DNA of 34,698 bases from Bacteroidota bacterium. GTDB taxonomy: Bacteria; Bacteroidota; Bacteroidia; Bacteroidales; Prolixibacteraceae. Positions 1 to 7,865 of the stretch are shown here, piece after piece; positions within the stretch are counted from its first letter, which is position 1; the number at the start of each line of letters is the position of its first letter. The stretch spans positions 1 to 34,698 of the forward strand of contig JAJZSZ010000008.1 in NCBI GenBank assembly GCA_021849365.1. Direction: 5' to 3'. The notes beneath the pieces are model-generated. The model was not told the DNA's origin, did no database searches, and was given only the letters and a program-made list of their open reading frames with translations. The translations under genes were made by a program, and so were the position numbers.

Positions 1-904
1 AAAAGTGCATGTGCAAGTGCCACTCCGGATAATCGTTTCCATCGGTTGGAGCTTGGTGAAGCCCGGCTGAATAAGCGAAAGATACTTCGAAGAGGTTATC
101 GTATTTCACAGTCAGCTGTTTGTAAATATCGGCTAAAGCAGTGCGCTCTTCTTCAGTCAACTGTAAAATATTCTGAACGGGGCGACGGCTGACAATCATG
201 GTTTCGAAAGGCCACACTGCCCAGAATGGAACAAGCGCCACGAAATGATCATTTTCAACAACCAAGCGATCCTTTTTGGTCAATTCAGCTTTCAGGTAAT
301 CACTTAAAAGAGTAATACCGTGCTTCTCGAAATATTCTTTTTGCGTTTTCGATTCCTTGGCTGGCTCAGTTGGAACCGACGACGACGACCAGATTTGTCC
401 GTGCGGGTGGGGATTTGAACAACCCATGATCGCACCTTTATTTTCGAAAATCTGCACATAGTTGATCATCGGATTGCTGCCCAGTTCTTCAAACTGTTCA
501 CACCAAACATCAACCACATTCCGAATATCTTCAACTTCCATTTCAGGGATAGTAAGGCTATGGTCTTCACTAAAACAAATTACCTTGCAAATTCCACTTT
601 CGCTTTTAGCCTGAAACAGGTTTCCTTCATCGACATTGCCGTCAGGAGTATCGGTTAACAAAGCACTAAAATCGTTGGTAAATACGAAAGTTCCTTTGTA
701 CTGCGGATTGAACTTCCCTCCTGCCCTTTCATTTCCGGCGCATAAATAACAGGTTGGATCGTATTTGGGACGTTCGTCGCCTGCAGTTTTCTCAACCTGC
801 CCTTGCCATGGGCGTTTAGCACGATGTGGTGAAACTAAAATCCAGTCTCCTGTAAGCGGATTTAATCGTCTGTGCGGATAATCTTCAATATTAAAATTAC
901 TCAT
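1..904 (-). CDS. galT: Galactose-1-phosphate uridylyltransferase, 3' end outside window
   Basis: Leloir-pathway enzyme that exchanges UMP between UDP-glucose and galactose-1-phosphate in the cytoplasm. The frame is open from the ATG at 904-902 to the window edge, giving 301 visible codons of the roughly 350 usual for the family. The active-site motif HPHGQ is encoded at 409-395 (residues 166-170); its second His, residue 168, corresponds to the uridylylated His of E. coli GalT. A zinc-site-like CYLC motif lies near residues 52-55, and the N-terminus ([20 protein letters not shown]) is typical of the family. It lies downstream of, and on the same strand as, the GntR-type regulator, with a 90-bp gap holding a putative operator. 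Only the C-terminus is missing, so identification is firm. Confidence 0.96.
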   Translation of the reverse strand, partial: MSNFNIEDYPHRRLNPLTGDWILVSPHRAKRPWQGQVEKTAGDERPKYDPTCYLCAGNERAGGKFNPQYKGTFVFTNDFSALLTDTPDGNVDEGNLFQAKSESGICKVICFSEDHSLTIPEMEVEDIRNVVDVWCEQFEELGSNPMINYVQIFENKGAIMGCSNPHPHGQIWSSSSVPTEPAKESKTQKEYFEKHGITLLSDYLKAELTKKDRLVVENDHFVALVPFWAVWPFETMIVSRRPVQNILQLTEEERTALADIYKQLTVKYDNLFEVSFAYSAGLHQAPTDGNDYPEWHLHMHF

Positions 905-920
905 AAATTATACTTTTCTA

Positions 921-940
921 ACTGGTAGGTACTGGTGGGT
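921..940. promoter_or_regulatory. Putative GntR-type operator upstream of galT
   Basis: Two tandem copies of the decamer ACTGGTRGGT occur here. The 16-bp core ACTGGTAGGTACTGGT (921-936) recurs with 15/16 identity, in inverted orientation, at 2058-2073 between the regulator gene and galM. It sits 17-36 bp upstream of the galT start. Occurrence only at the two ends of the regulator gene, each before a galactose gene, points to the binding site of the GntR-type protein encoded between them. Binding itself is inferred. Confidence 0.65.
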
Positions 941-994
941 AAAAATATACATTTCTATCATTCAGTACAAACAGATTTTGTGTTTAGAAACATA

Positions 995-1993
995 TCAAAG
1001 CGAGTTTCGCTGAATGAGAGCCGAGTGGTTCCTGATCTTCTCAGCGCTTCGTTCCTGAATCATCCGGGCCAGTGTTTGCCCCATCAGCTGGAAGTCGGTT
1101 GAAATAGTAGTAATTCCTCCGGCAACAACCTCTTTCAGTACAGTGTCGTTAAACGAAACGATGCCAACATCTTTACCCAGTTGCAGATTCTTTTCGGCAG
1201 CCATTTTCACCAGTCGCACCAGATTACGGTCTGATGGCACGAAATAAACTTCTCCGGCTTTCATTTCCTTATTTGTCAGGTTACGGATGATCTCTGATTT
1301 AAAACCCTTCTCTTTGCAAAACCGCTGAAATCCAATCATTCGTCCTTCCGGCTCTTTGCCTCCCGGGAAAATCATGATTAATTCATTGTATTTCCGAAGC
1401 AAATCATACCCTTCAATCAGCGAGTCGTAAACATCTTTTTCGAAATCCTGGTAAACAACCGGGTAATCAGTGAGGTCCTCTTTCAGGCGATCTAAAATGT
1501 ACACTTTATCTTTGGGAAGCTTGCCAATAACATCAACCGTATCGTCGAAAGTAGCTGGCATAATTACATACGAAGTGTATTTGCCGTTACTTTCAGCTAT
1601 AAGGTTTTTAAAAACCTGGTAATTGAAATGATGAAAATAAATATCGACATTCGATTTATTGTCGAGACTGTTCAGGAACGATGTATATAAATCTTCCTTG
1701 AACGTATTTAGTTCGTCGAATAGCAGGAATATCTTCTGATCGACATTAATCTCGACGCTATTGATGTAATAGCCCTTCCCCGGAATAGAATTGATAATTC
1801 CTTTAGCTTTCAGTTCGTTAAAAGCAACCATCACGGTATCGCGCGACAACTCGAATTCGGTACAAATCTGATTTAATGAGGGAATCTTATCTCCAAGTTT
1901 CAGTTCCCCGCTTGAAATAGCAGCGTAAATTGAATTAATAATCTGACGGTATTTCGGAACTCCTAACGAATCGTCTATCTGGATATTCTTCAC
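995..1993 (-). CDS. GntR-family transcriptional regulator with sugar-sensing domain
   Basis: 332-residue DNA-binding regulator. Residues about 10-75 form a GntR winged helix-turn-helix (YRQIINSIYAAISSGELKLG, then ELSRDTVMVAFNELKAKGII). The remainder resembles the periplasmic-binding-protein/LacI-type sensor fold (for example GIVSFNDTVLKEVVAGGITT near the C-terminus), a pairing known from AraR-like GntR proteins that sense sugars. The start is GTG at 1993; no in-frame ATG lies nearby upstream, and the next Met is inside the DNA-binding domain. It is flanked by galT downstream and a divergent galM, with matching 16-bp sites on both sides. It is therefore probably a local galactose-responsive, self-regulating repressor. 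The effector is inferred from context only. Confidence 0.88.
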   Translation of the reverse strand: MKNIQIDDSLGVPKYRQIINSIYAAISSGELKLGDKIPSLNQICTEFELSRDTVMVAFNELKAKGIINSIPGKGYYINSVEINVDQKIFLLFDELNTFKEDLYTSFLNSLDNKSNVDIYFHHFNYQVFKNLIAESNGKYTSYVIMPATFDDTVDVIGKLPKDKVYILDRLKEDLTDYPVVYQDFEKDVYDSLIEGYDLLRKYNELIMIFPGGKEPEGRMIGFQRFCKEKGFKSEIIRNLTNKEMKAGEVYFVPSDRNLVRLVKMAAEKNLQLGKDVGIVSFNDTVLKEVVAGGITTISTDFQLMGQTLARMIQERSAEKIRNHSALIQRNSL

Positions 1994-2057
1994 GCGAGTG
2001 GGTTTTGTTTGGGTTAATCGATTTCAAAAGTAAAAATAAATCGCAATAATTTATACA

Positions 2058-2073
2058 ACCAGTACCCACCAGT
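2058..2073. promoter_or_regulatory. Putative GntR-type operator in the regulator-galM intergenic region
   Basis: ACCAGTACCCACCAGT is the reverse complement of the galT-side site with one mismatch. It lies 14 bp upstream of an exact TAnnTTTG element, in the -33 to -7 interval of the presumed galM promoter, so a bound protein would block polymerase. The divergent regulator gene starts 65 bp away, which allows autoregulation. Confidence 0.65.
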
Positions 2074-2087
2074 CTGAACGAAAAAAT

Positions 2088-2095
2088 TAAATTTG
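2088..2095 (+). promoter_or_regulatory. Putative galM promoter -7 element
   Basis: TAAATTTG matches the Bacteroidetes -7 consensus TAnnTTTG exactly and lies 93 bp before the galM ATG, just downstream of the putative operator. No convincing -33 TTTG is visible at the expected distance; the operator occupies that place. Confidence 0.5.
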
Positions 2096-2188
2096 TATGC
2101 CTGTTAAAACAGTATTAAGTTTCAATTGGCAGTTTTTCAACCCGAAACTTTTAACAAGTAACAGTTCAATAACTAAAAATATCTAAAC

Positions 2189-3235
2189 ATGAAAATTACT
2201 AAATCACTCTTTGGAACGACCAAAGAAGGAATCGAAATCGATCTTTTTACCCTGGTGAACGAAAATCAGGTCACAGTAAAAATTACCAATCTTGGTGGAA
2301 TTATCACGGCTATTGAAACACCTGATAAAAACGGCACCATTACCAATATTGCCTGCGGATTCGAAAAACTGGAAACCTATCTGAGCGATGAATACCTTGG
2401 AAGCTACCCCTATTTTGGTTGCATGTGCGGACGTGTTTGTAACCGCATTGGCGAAGGTAAATTCACGCTTGAAGGCAAAAACTATACTTTAGCTGTAAAC
2501 AACGGGCCAAACCATTTGCATGGCGGATTAATTGGTTTCGATCGTAAAGTATTTTCTGCAGAAATCGTGGAAGGAAACGATAGTGTTGGAGTAAAACTCA
2601 GTTACCTGAGTCCTGACATGGAAGAAGGATATCCCGGGAACTTAAAAGTTTCGTGCACCTATACCCTGAACAACAATAACGAACTTGCCCTGGAATATGG
2701 CGCTGAGACTGACCAGACAACCATTGTCAACCTGACAAACCACACCTATTTCAACCTGACTGGCGGGAAAGATCAGATTTTGGATCATGAACTGCAGCTG
2801 ACTGCCAAATTGTTCACCGAATCAGTTGATATGATTCCTACCGGCAATATCGTTCCCGTTGAGCATACCCCATTTAATTTTCTGAATAAAAAGAAATTGT
2901 GCAAAGACATTGAAGTCCTTGAAACTGGGTATGATCTGAATTTTGTACTCGATAATCCGGATGGAAAATTAGTTTATGCCGGATGCCTGAGCGAATCAAC
3001 CTCAGGAAGATCGGTTGACGTTTATACCACTCAACCGGGAATTCAGCTTTATACGGGCTACTGGATTCCTGATCTGATCATTAATGGCAAACGACAATTC
3101 GGAAGTTATTCGGGAGTAGCATTGGAAACACAACATTACCCCGATTCGGTAAACAAACCTCAGTTCCCGTCAGTGGTTTTAGCTCCGGGGCAAAAATTCA
3201 GTGAGAAAACCATTTACAAATTCGGAACAAAATAA
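2189..3235 (+). CDS. galM: Aldose 1-epimerase (galactose mutarotase)
   Basis: Interconverts alpha and beta anomers of galactose and related aldoses, supplying the form used by galactokinase. The 348-residue length is normal for the family. Conserved elements are NHLHGG (His109 and His111), NHTYFNL (His185), the Asp in GYDLNF (Asp249) and the catalytic Glu in ETQHYPDS (Glu313). There is no signal peptide, so it is probably cytoplasmic. It diverges from the GntR-type regulator, has its own promoter and operator, and ends 3 bp before a strong hairpin terminator, so it is probably a single-gene transcript. The His that often follows the conserved Asp is Leu here, a mild deviation. Confidence 0.95.
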   Translation: MKITKSLFGTTKEGIEIDLFTLVNENQVTVKITNLGGIITAIETPDKNGTITNIACGFEKLETYLSDEYLGSYPYFGCMCGRVCNRIGEGKFTLEGKNYTLAVNNGPNHLHGGLIGFDRKVFSAEIVEGNDSVGVKLSYLSPDMEEGYPGNLKVSCTYTLNNNNELALEYGAETDQTTIVNLTNHTYFNLTGGKDQILDHELQLTAKLFTESVDMIPTGNIVPVEHTPFNFLNKKKLCKDIEVLETGYDLNFVLDNPDGKLVYAGCLSESTSGRSVDVYTTQPGIQLYTGYWIPDLIINGKRQFGSYSGVALETQHYPDSVNKPQFPSVVLAPGQKFSEKTIYKFGTK

Positions 3236-3238
3236 TCC

Positions 3239-3260
3239 AAAGGGCTTCGGCCCTTTTTTT
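3239..3260 (+). terminator. Rho-independent terminator of galM
   Basis: A perfect 7-bp stem AAAGGGC/GCCCTTT closes a TTCG tetraloop and is followed directly by further T residues. It begins 3 bp after the galM stop codon. Confidence 0.92.
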
Positions 3261-3283
3261 ATGACGCTCACAAAGAAAATTCG

Positions 3284-3291
3284 TACTTTTG
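3284..3291 (+). promoter_or_regulatory. Putative promoter -7 element for the acyl-CoA ligase
   Basis: TACTTTTG matches TAnnTTTG exactly, 30 bp before the ligase ATG and just after the galM terminator. This is consistent with an independent transcript. The -33 part is not clear. Confidence 0.5.
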
Positions 3292-3321
3292 GTTTTGTTA
3301 GCCTTTAAAACTTAGAATTCT

Positions 3322-5232
3322 ATGCGAACAATCATCGAACTTTTTGAGACCAGTGTAGACAAATTCGCCAACAATATTTACCTGTGGGAAAAGCAAAACG
3401 GGAAATACGAAGGAACCACATACAGCCAAACCCGCGATTTAGTTCTGCAATTTGGTGCCGGACTGATGGCCCTTGGCCTTCAAAAGGGTGATCGTGTAGG
3501 ACTTATTGCTGAAGGACGAAATGCCTGGATCATTTCCGAACTTGGAATTTTGTATGCCGGGGGAATCAATGTTCCGCTTTCGATAAAACTGGAGTCGGGC
3601 AACGAACTTAAATTCCGTTTGGCACATTCAGGAAGTAAAATGATAATTGTTTCGCGCGGACAAGCCGCCAAAGTGGAAGAAATCAGGGAACAGCTGCCCG
3701 ATCTGGAAAAGATAATTTATCTGGATGCTAAGGAAAATGCCGGCCCAAACGATATTTCCTACGAACAGGTTTTGGCTATGGGTAAAGAATTTCTTAGCAG
3801 CAATTCTTTGGAATTCGAAGCAGTTTACAAAACCATTCAGCCCGACGATGTCGCCAATATTTCATATACTTCAGGAACTACTGCCGACCCGAAAGGGATT
3901 ATGCTTACCCACTTGAACTATGCAGCCAATGTGGCACAATCGGCTACCCTTTTAAAAATTGGTGAAGACTGGAAAACACTGGCTTTCCTTCCGTGGGACC
4001 ATTCGTTTGCACACACTGCCTGCTTGTATTGTTTCATGTATTACGGGGCCAGTGTGGCGTCGCCCGAAATTGGGAAAACCTCTATGGAAACACTCAAGAA
4101 TATCCCGAAAAACATCAAGGAAATTCAACCTAATCTATTGATGAGTGTTCCTGCTGTGGCAAAAAACTTCAGGAAAGGAATTGAAACAAACATCAGGGCT
4201 AAAGGTCCGACCGCAGAGAAGATGTTTGACCATGCTCTTAAAATTGCATATATATACAACGGGAATGGCTGGAATCGGGGCAAAGGATTACGGGCAATTT
4301 ATAAGCCGCTGCTTTCGTTTTACGATAAAATTTTGTTCTCGAAAATTCGTGAAGGGTTTGGTGGAAAACTTGAAATGTTTATTGGAGGAGGCGCCCTGCT
4401 CGATATCGAACTCCAGCGTTTCTTTTACGCTGTTGGAATGCCGATGTGCCAGGGATACGGCCTTTCTGAAGCTTCTCCGGTTATCTCGTCGAATGTACTT
4501 AAGGCCGTAAAGTTTGGTTCATCGGGCAAACTGGTTAAACCACTCGAACTGAAGATTTGCGACAATGATGGCAATGAACTTCCGCAAGGTGAGAAAGGTG
4601 AAATCGTTATTAAAGGCGACAATGTAATGAAAGGCTACTGGAACAACCCCAAAGCCTCGGCCGAAACGGTGAAGGATGGATGGCTTTATACAGGCGATAT
4701 GGGTTACATGGACAAAGATGGTTTTCTGTATGTGCTTGGCCGGTTCAAAAGTTTGCTGATTGGCAGCGACGGAGAGAAATTCAGTCCCGAAGGAATTGAA
4801 GAAGCGCTTGTAGATCAGTCGCCGTTTATCGACCAATGTATGTTATACAATAATCAAAATCCATATACCTCAGGAATGATTGTACCCAACATTCCAGCTA
4901 TAAACCGGGAAGTTGAAAAGCATGGCTTCAAGCCTGGCACTGAAGAAGCATATACTGAAGCACTGAAAATCATTCAACGAGAAGTCGATGCCTACAAATC
5001 GGGTGGCAAATTTGCCGAATCGTTTCCTGAAAGATGGCTACCTGCAACCATAGCCGTTTTGCCTGAAGCATTCACCGAGCAAAACCATTTGCTCAATTCG
5101 ACTATGAAAATGGTTCGGGGAAAAATTACCGAATACTTTAAAGACGAACTGGAGTTTTTATATACTCCTGAAGCGAAAAATATTATTAATCAGCGCAACA
5201 TTGAAGCTTTAAAGAAGTGGAAGAATGGGTAA
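3322..5232 (+). CDS. Long-chain fatty acid-CoA ligase (AMP-dependent synthetase)
   Basis: 636-residue ANL-superfamily enzyme that would activate a fatty acid with ATP to acyl-AMP and then acyl-CoA, at the cytoplasmic membrane face. The phosphate-binding loop YTSGTTADPKG lies near residues 181-191. GYGLSEASPVIS (A5-like), YTGDMGYMDKDGFLYVLGR with the hinge region, and a C-terminal Lys in NSTMKMVRGKI complete the signature. The nearest family is the long FadD15-like ligase group common in Bacteroidota. Exact chain-length preference cannot be read. It is bracketed by the galM terminator and an 89-bp gap to the next gene, so it is probably its own unit with no clear functional tie to its neighbours. 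Confidence 0.93.
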   Translation: MRTIIELFETSVDKFANNIYLWEKQNGKYEGTTYSQTRDLVLQFGAGLMALGLQKGDRVGLIAEGRNAWIISELGILYAGGINVPLSIKLESGNELKFRLAHSGSKMIIVSRGQAAKVEEIREQLPDLEKIIYLDAKENAGPNDISYEQVLAMGKEFLSSNSLEFEAVYKTIQPDDVANISYTSGTTADPKGIMLTHLNYAANVAQSATLLKIGEDWKTLAFLPWDHSFAHTACLYCFMYYGASVASPEIGKTSMETLKNIPKNIKEIQPNLLMSVPAVAKNFRKGIETNIRAKGPTAEKMFDHALKIAYIYNGNGWNRGKGLRAIYKPLLSFYDKILFSKIREGFGGKLEMFIGGGALLDIELQRFFYAVGMPMCQGYGLSEASPVISSNVLKAVKFGSSGKLVKPLELKICDNDGNELPQGEKGEIVIKGDNVMKGYWNNPKASAETVKDGWLYTGDMGYMDKDGFLYVLGRFKSLLIGSDGEKFSPEGIEEALVDQSPFIDQCMLYNNQNPYTSGMIVPNIPAINREVEKHGFKPGTEEAYTEALKIIQREVDAYKSGGKFAESFPERWLPATIAVLPEAFTEQNHLLNSTMKMVRGKITEYFKDELEFLYTPEAKNIINQRNIEALKKWKNG

Positions 5233-5321
5233 ATGATAATTACCTAAAGCATAATAGTTTGATTGAACAAACTGATTTATATTTAAAAAATTAACCATTG
5301 AATCATAAAACATTCTCAGCA

Positions 5322-5855
5322 ATGAAACACTTTTCCATACTTCTGGTAGTACTTATGACATTCCCGGTAGTGCATTCTTCTGCACAGAAAATTGGCGGAT
5401 TTGGCACAGAGCTTTCTGTATTAAGTTTAAAAATGAATTATCGGACCTGGGTTTCCAAAACTACCGGGTTTGAGCTAATGGGTGGAGTGGCATCAGAATT
5501 AGATGACATTAATCCAAATGATTTTGAGGCTGGTTTTAAATTTTTACATGCTTTGATGTATGAACGCACTCAACGCACATACATTGGAGTTGTTGGAAAA
5601 TATAAATGGCTTAATTTGACCAATGAAAATGCAAGAACAAGTTTACCTATTCCCGGAGTAATTGTTGGTAAGGAATGGTACAGCAAACGTATAAAACGTA
5701 AAGGATTTGCAGTTGAGTTAGGATATCAGTTTGGATCAAAGGAATATGAGATTTTAAGCCCGGATAACCATAATTTTATCAGCAAGGAGAAGTTTGAAGA
5801 ATTTCCTTTAATTTTGAATCTGCGGTATTCATTTTATACCAAAAGAGGACGTTAA
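5322..5855 (+). CDS. Small secreted protein, possible outer-membrane beta-barrel, function unknown
   Basis: 177 residues from the ATG at 5322. An in-frame TTG at 5298 would add eight residues before the signal peptide and is less likely. The N-terminus is a signal peptide (MKHFSILLVVLMTFPVVHSS) with a probable cleavage site after SSA. The mature part alternates short aromatic/hydrophobic stretches with glycines and ends in a basic tail after NLRYSFYTKRG, compatible with a small outer-membrane barrel. The family is not recognised. It is about 90 bp after the acyl-CoA ligase and could be cotranscribed with it. Confidence 0.7.
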   Translation: MKHFSILLVVLMTFPVVHSSAQKIGGFGTELSVLSLKMNYRTWVSKTTGFELMGGVASELDDINPNDFEAGFKFLHALMYERTQRTYIGVVGKYKWLNLTNENARTSLPIPGVIVGKEWYSKRIKRKGFAVELGYQFGSKEYEILSPDNHNFISKEKFEEFPLILNLRYSFYTKRGR

Positions 5856-6020
5856 GTTTGATGATATTACATGAACATTTCATCGAATTGTTTTATCAGG
5901 TGATAATTCTACCTATCAGAACCCTGATGACCCGACAAATTTCAAACATGTTCAAATCTTCAATTATTCAATCTGAAGCAGACTTCGATACTTACTTATC
6001 AGATTTAAGCTATTTTTGTG
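5856..6020. other. First part of the gene-poor spacer before wzm
   Basis: The stretch from the small secreted protein to wzm (5856-6560, 705 bp) has no convincing gene. Its first part contains an ATG-initiated 56-codon frame at 5861-6031 (+) that matches nothing I recognise and lacks gene-like support. The rest is a degenerate 21-bp repeat array and a cluster of ACACAGTG-type repeats, listed separately. No RNA gene is seen. Confidence 0.5.
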
Positions 6021-6504
6021 ACGAAATTTGATTTTTCATGCAATACTGGCAAAAACAGTCAAGTAAAAGTAAAAACCATTTTTTGAAAAGATGCCGGAAT
6101 TTTGCATAATGAAGCGTTTTTTTATCCCTAAAAAATCATTTTTTAAGGGAATAATGTCGTTTTTTAGACCAATAAACTGACTTTTCAGAGAAGAAAATAA
6201 ACATTTAAAAGAGATAAATACGAAATTCATCCCGAAAACGAAGAAATATCATAAGATAAAGTAATTTTTCAGATCAGGATTTGATCATTTCAGATGGGAA
6301 AAACACTTTTTAATATCTACAATGTAAGAATATTGGGCAAGATTGTAAAAATACAGATGAATAAAATAAGTTTTCAGGGATAAAAAATCATTTTTCAATA
6401 TGATAGAGTTCCATTTTAAAGGATGAAAGTAGCATTATAGGGAAAGTAAAAAAGATTTTGAGTGTGCAAATTGTAATTTCAGGGAAAAATAATAATTCTT
6501 ACAC
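6021..6504. repeat. Degenerate 21-bp tandem repeat with phased A and T tracts
   Basis: Cut from 6063 to 6398, the sequence divides into 16 consecutive 21-bp units without an indel. Units of 22, 20, 20 and 22 bp continue to 6482, with weaker units at both ends. The + strand pattern per unit is roughly GGATAAAA, a variable middle, then ATTTTTCAG: an A run and a T run about 10 bp apart. Units near 6252, 6357 and 6378 show it best; the 14-mer AAAAAATCATTTTT occurs in the units at 6126 and 6378. Period 21 equals two DNA helical turns, or seven codons. Read on the - strand the units give drifting heptads such as LKNDFLG, but three stops (about 6287, 6251, 6038) interrupt that frame. The longest open part (6230-6036) encodes 64 residues and is probably not a gene. 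Confidence 0.75.
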
Positions 6505-6544
6505 AGTGTACCCTTATGTAAACACAGAGTTACACAATGTAAAC
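6499..6544. repeat. ACACAGTG-type repeat cluster A, upstream of wzm
   Basis: A short cluster of imperfect units such as TTACACAGTGTA, AACACAGAGT and TTACACAATGTA lies directly before the wzm start (17 bp gap). The same motif family recurs at 7399-7440, 7819-7841 and 7866-7911 and was not noticed elsewhere in the window. Confidence 0.8.
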
Positions 6545-6560
6545 AAATAACTGCATTTTA

Positions 6561-7397
6561 ATGAAGACAACCGATGAACTTGATCTAATTATAGAACCTG
6601 GAAGGATTGAAAAAAACTACTGGAGCGATTTGTGGCGCTACCGCGAGTTGTTTTACATACTTGCCTGGCGCGATTTTAAAGTTCGCTATAAACAAACGGT
6701 AATTGGAGTTGCCTGGAGTGTTCTGCGTCCGCTGCTCACCATGGTTGTTATTGTTGTTGTATTTAGTAAACTGGCAAAGTTACCCACCGAAGGAAATGCA
6801 CCCTATGCCATTATGGCCCTGGCCGGTCTTCTTCCCTGGCAATTCTTTTCGAACGCCTTGAGCGAAAGCAGTAACAGTTTAATTTCGAATACAAATTTAT
6901 TTACAAAAGTTTATTTCCCTCGTATTTTGATCCCGGCAAGTTCGATTGTACTTGGATTTGTCGATTTTCTGATCACATTCGCAATGTTGCTGGCGATTAT
7001 GATTCCGTACCATTTTGTACCCAGCATGAATATGATTTTTCTGCCCTTTTTCTTTATACTTACTTTTCTGGCATCGTTTGGCTTTGGTCTTTTAATGTCA
7101 ACACTTAACCTGAAATACCGTGACTTTCGATTCATTGTACCTTTCGTCGTTCAGTTTGGGATGTACATTTCACCGGTAGCTTTTAGCAGCGCTATTGTTC
7201 CACAGAAGTATCAGCTCCTATATTCGCTAAACCCTATGGTTGGTGTAATTGACGGATTCCGTTGGTGCATTATTGGCGGTGAAGTCCCGTTAAATCTAAC
7301 AAGTTTGCTCATTTCAACTGTTGTAATTATTGGTTTCACCATGTTGGGCATTCGCTATTTCCGGAAAACAGAAAAGATGCTGGCCGACTACGCTTAG
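6561..7397 (+). CDS. wzm: Polysaccharide ABC exporter permease (Wzm/TagG type)
   Basis: 278-residue integral inner-membrane subunit of an ABC-2 type exporter for undecaprenyl-linked O-antigen or similar glycans. The N-terminal amphipathic stretch (YRELFYILAWRDFKVRYKQT) is the usual entry of the ABC2_membrane family, followed by about six hydrophobic segments and the conserved MYISPVAFSS and LNPMVGVIDGFRW motifs. It would pair with the Wzt ATPase at 7920. The two genes, normally adjacent or overlapping, are here separated by 522 bp of repeats and a broken gene. The start ATG at 6561 follows repeat cluster A. Confidence 0.94.
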   Translation: MKTTDELDLIIEPGRIEKNYWSDLWRYRELFYILAWRDFKVRYKQTVIGVAWSVLRPLLTMVVIVVVFSKLAKLPTEGNAPYAIMALAGLLPWQFFSNALSESSNSLISNTNLFTKVYFPRILIPASSIVLGFVDFLITFAMLLAIMIPYHFVPSMNMIFLPFFFILTFLASFGFGLLMSTLNLKYRDFRFIVPFVVQFGMYISPVAFSSAIVPQKYQLLYSLNPMVGVIDGFRWCIIGGEVPLNLTSLLISTVVIIGFTMLGIRYFRKTEKMLADYA

Positions 7398-7398
7398 G

Positions 7399-7440
7399 TA
7401 CACAGTGTTACTCAGTGATTGCACAGTGTTACACAGTGAA
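7399..7440. repeat. ACACAGTG-type repeat cluster B, directly after wzm
   Basis: Four units (TACACAGTGT, TACTCAGTGA, TTGCACAGTGT, TACACAGTGA) begin one base after the wzm stop codon and end 13 bp before the GxxExxY remnant. Confidence 0.85.
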
Positions 7441-7453
7441 AAATTTTTAAACG

Positions 7454-7810
7454 ATGGAAATAAACCAGATAACTCACAAGATACTTGATTCAGCCTGTAA
7501 GGTTCGTACGGCATTGGAACCGGGGATGCTGGAGTCGGCTTATAAAACATGTTTGACCTATGAGCTTCGGAAGAAAGAAAAATCAATTATCATACTCACC
7601 CCATGTTGCCTAAAGGCAACTTTCCCCCTCACTACAGGTAGAGAGGAGAAGAGTGAGCCAAGCGAGCTCGGGGTGAGTCAAAAAAAACAGAATGTAACAT
7701 TTTTGTTTTATTCTTAATTATCTTCGCTTCGGTGAAAAGAAAGTAGGACTATTGATCAATATTTTAATGTCAAGAGTCTGAAGAACGGAATCAAACGGTT
7801 TGTATTATAA
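7454..7810 (+). pseudogene. Decayed GxxExxY-family (PDDEXK_3-like) gene
   Basis: The first 40 or so codons give a recognisable GxxExxY start: THKILDSACKVRTALEPGML, then the hallmark ESAYKTCLTYEL. After KKEK the frame runs into an 85-bp inverted-repeat element and stops at 7715-7717. The family C-terminus reappears downstream: VGLLIN at 7743-7760 in one frame, then FNVKSLKNGIKRFVL and a TAA at 7808-7810 in another, so a further small frameshift separates the two. The middle of the gene, about 50-60 codons that should carry the nuclease-like core, is missing. Intact members are about 120-130 residues, belong to the PD-(D/E)XK-like superfamily, and have no established function. The gene sits between ACACAGTG-type repeat clusters within the exporter operon. 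Confidence 0.85.
7594..7678. repeat. 85-bp interspersed inverted-repeat element (MITE- or REP-like)
   Basis: It is bounded by the perfect inverted ends ACTCACCCC (7594-7602) and GGGGTGAGT (7670-7678). Inside lies a perfect hairpin GTTGCC-TAAA-GGCAAC (7605-7620) and a GC-rich remainder, in contrast to the AT-rich flanks. It interrupts the GxxExxY remnant. It has no coding capacity, so it would be non-autonomous. No other copy is present in this window. Similar CTCACCCC/GGGGTGAG elements are, from memory, common between genes in Bacteroidota. Confidence 0.7.
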
Positions 7811-7818
7811 TCCTAATC

Positions 7819-7841
7819 GTTACACAGTGTCACACGGAGTA
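7819..7841. repeat. ACACAGTG-type repeat cluster C
   Basis: Units GTTACACAGTGT and CACACGGAGT start 9 bp after the last codon of the GxxExxY remnant. Together with cluster B they bracket that gene. Confidence 0.75.
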
Positions 7842-7865
7842 AAATTATAAGAATAAAATTAAACT

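Noticed and set aside
5256-5273. AGTTTG/CAAACT hairpin after the acyl-CoA ligase
   Set aside because: Only 6 bp, AT-rich and without a T run; not convincing as a terminator.
5861-6031. 56-codon ATG frame on the + strand
   Set aside because: No recognisable family, no promoter match, and an equally protein-like stretch in another frame (DNSTYQNPDDPTNFKHVQIF); not enough support for a gene.
6036-6230. 64-residue - strand frame with LKNDFLG-like heptads
   Set aside because: It is one open stretch of the longer 21-bp array; the same frame is stopped at both ends while the DNA period continues, so it is better explained as a by-product of the repeat.
6021-6504. Possible CRISPR array
   Set aside because: Units are contiguous, strongly degenerate and lack unique spacers between constant repeats; no cas genes are near.
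7454-7717. Intact 87-residue protein
   Set aside because: Only the N-terminal 40 or so residues match a family; the rest is translation of an inserted repeat element, and the family C-terminus appears after the stop.
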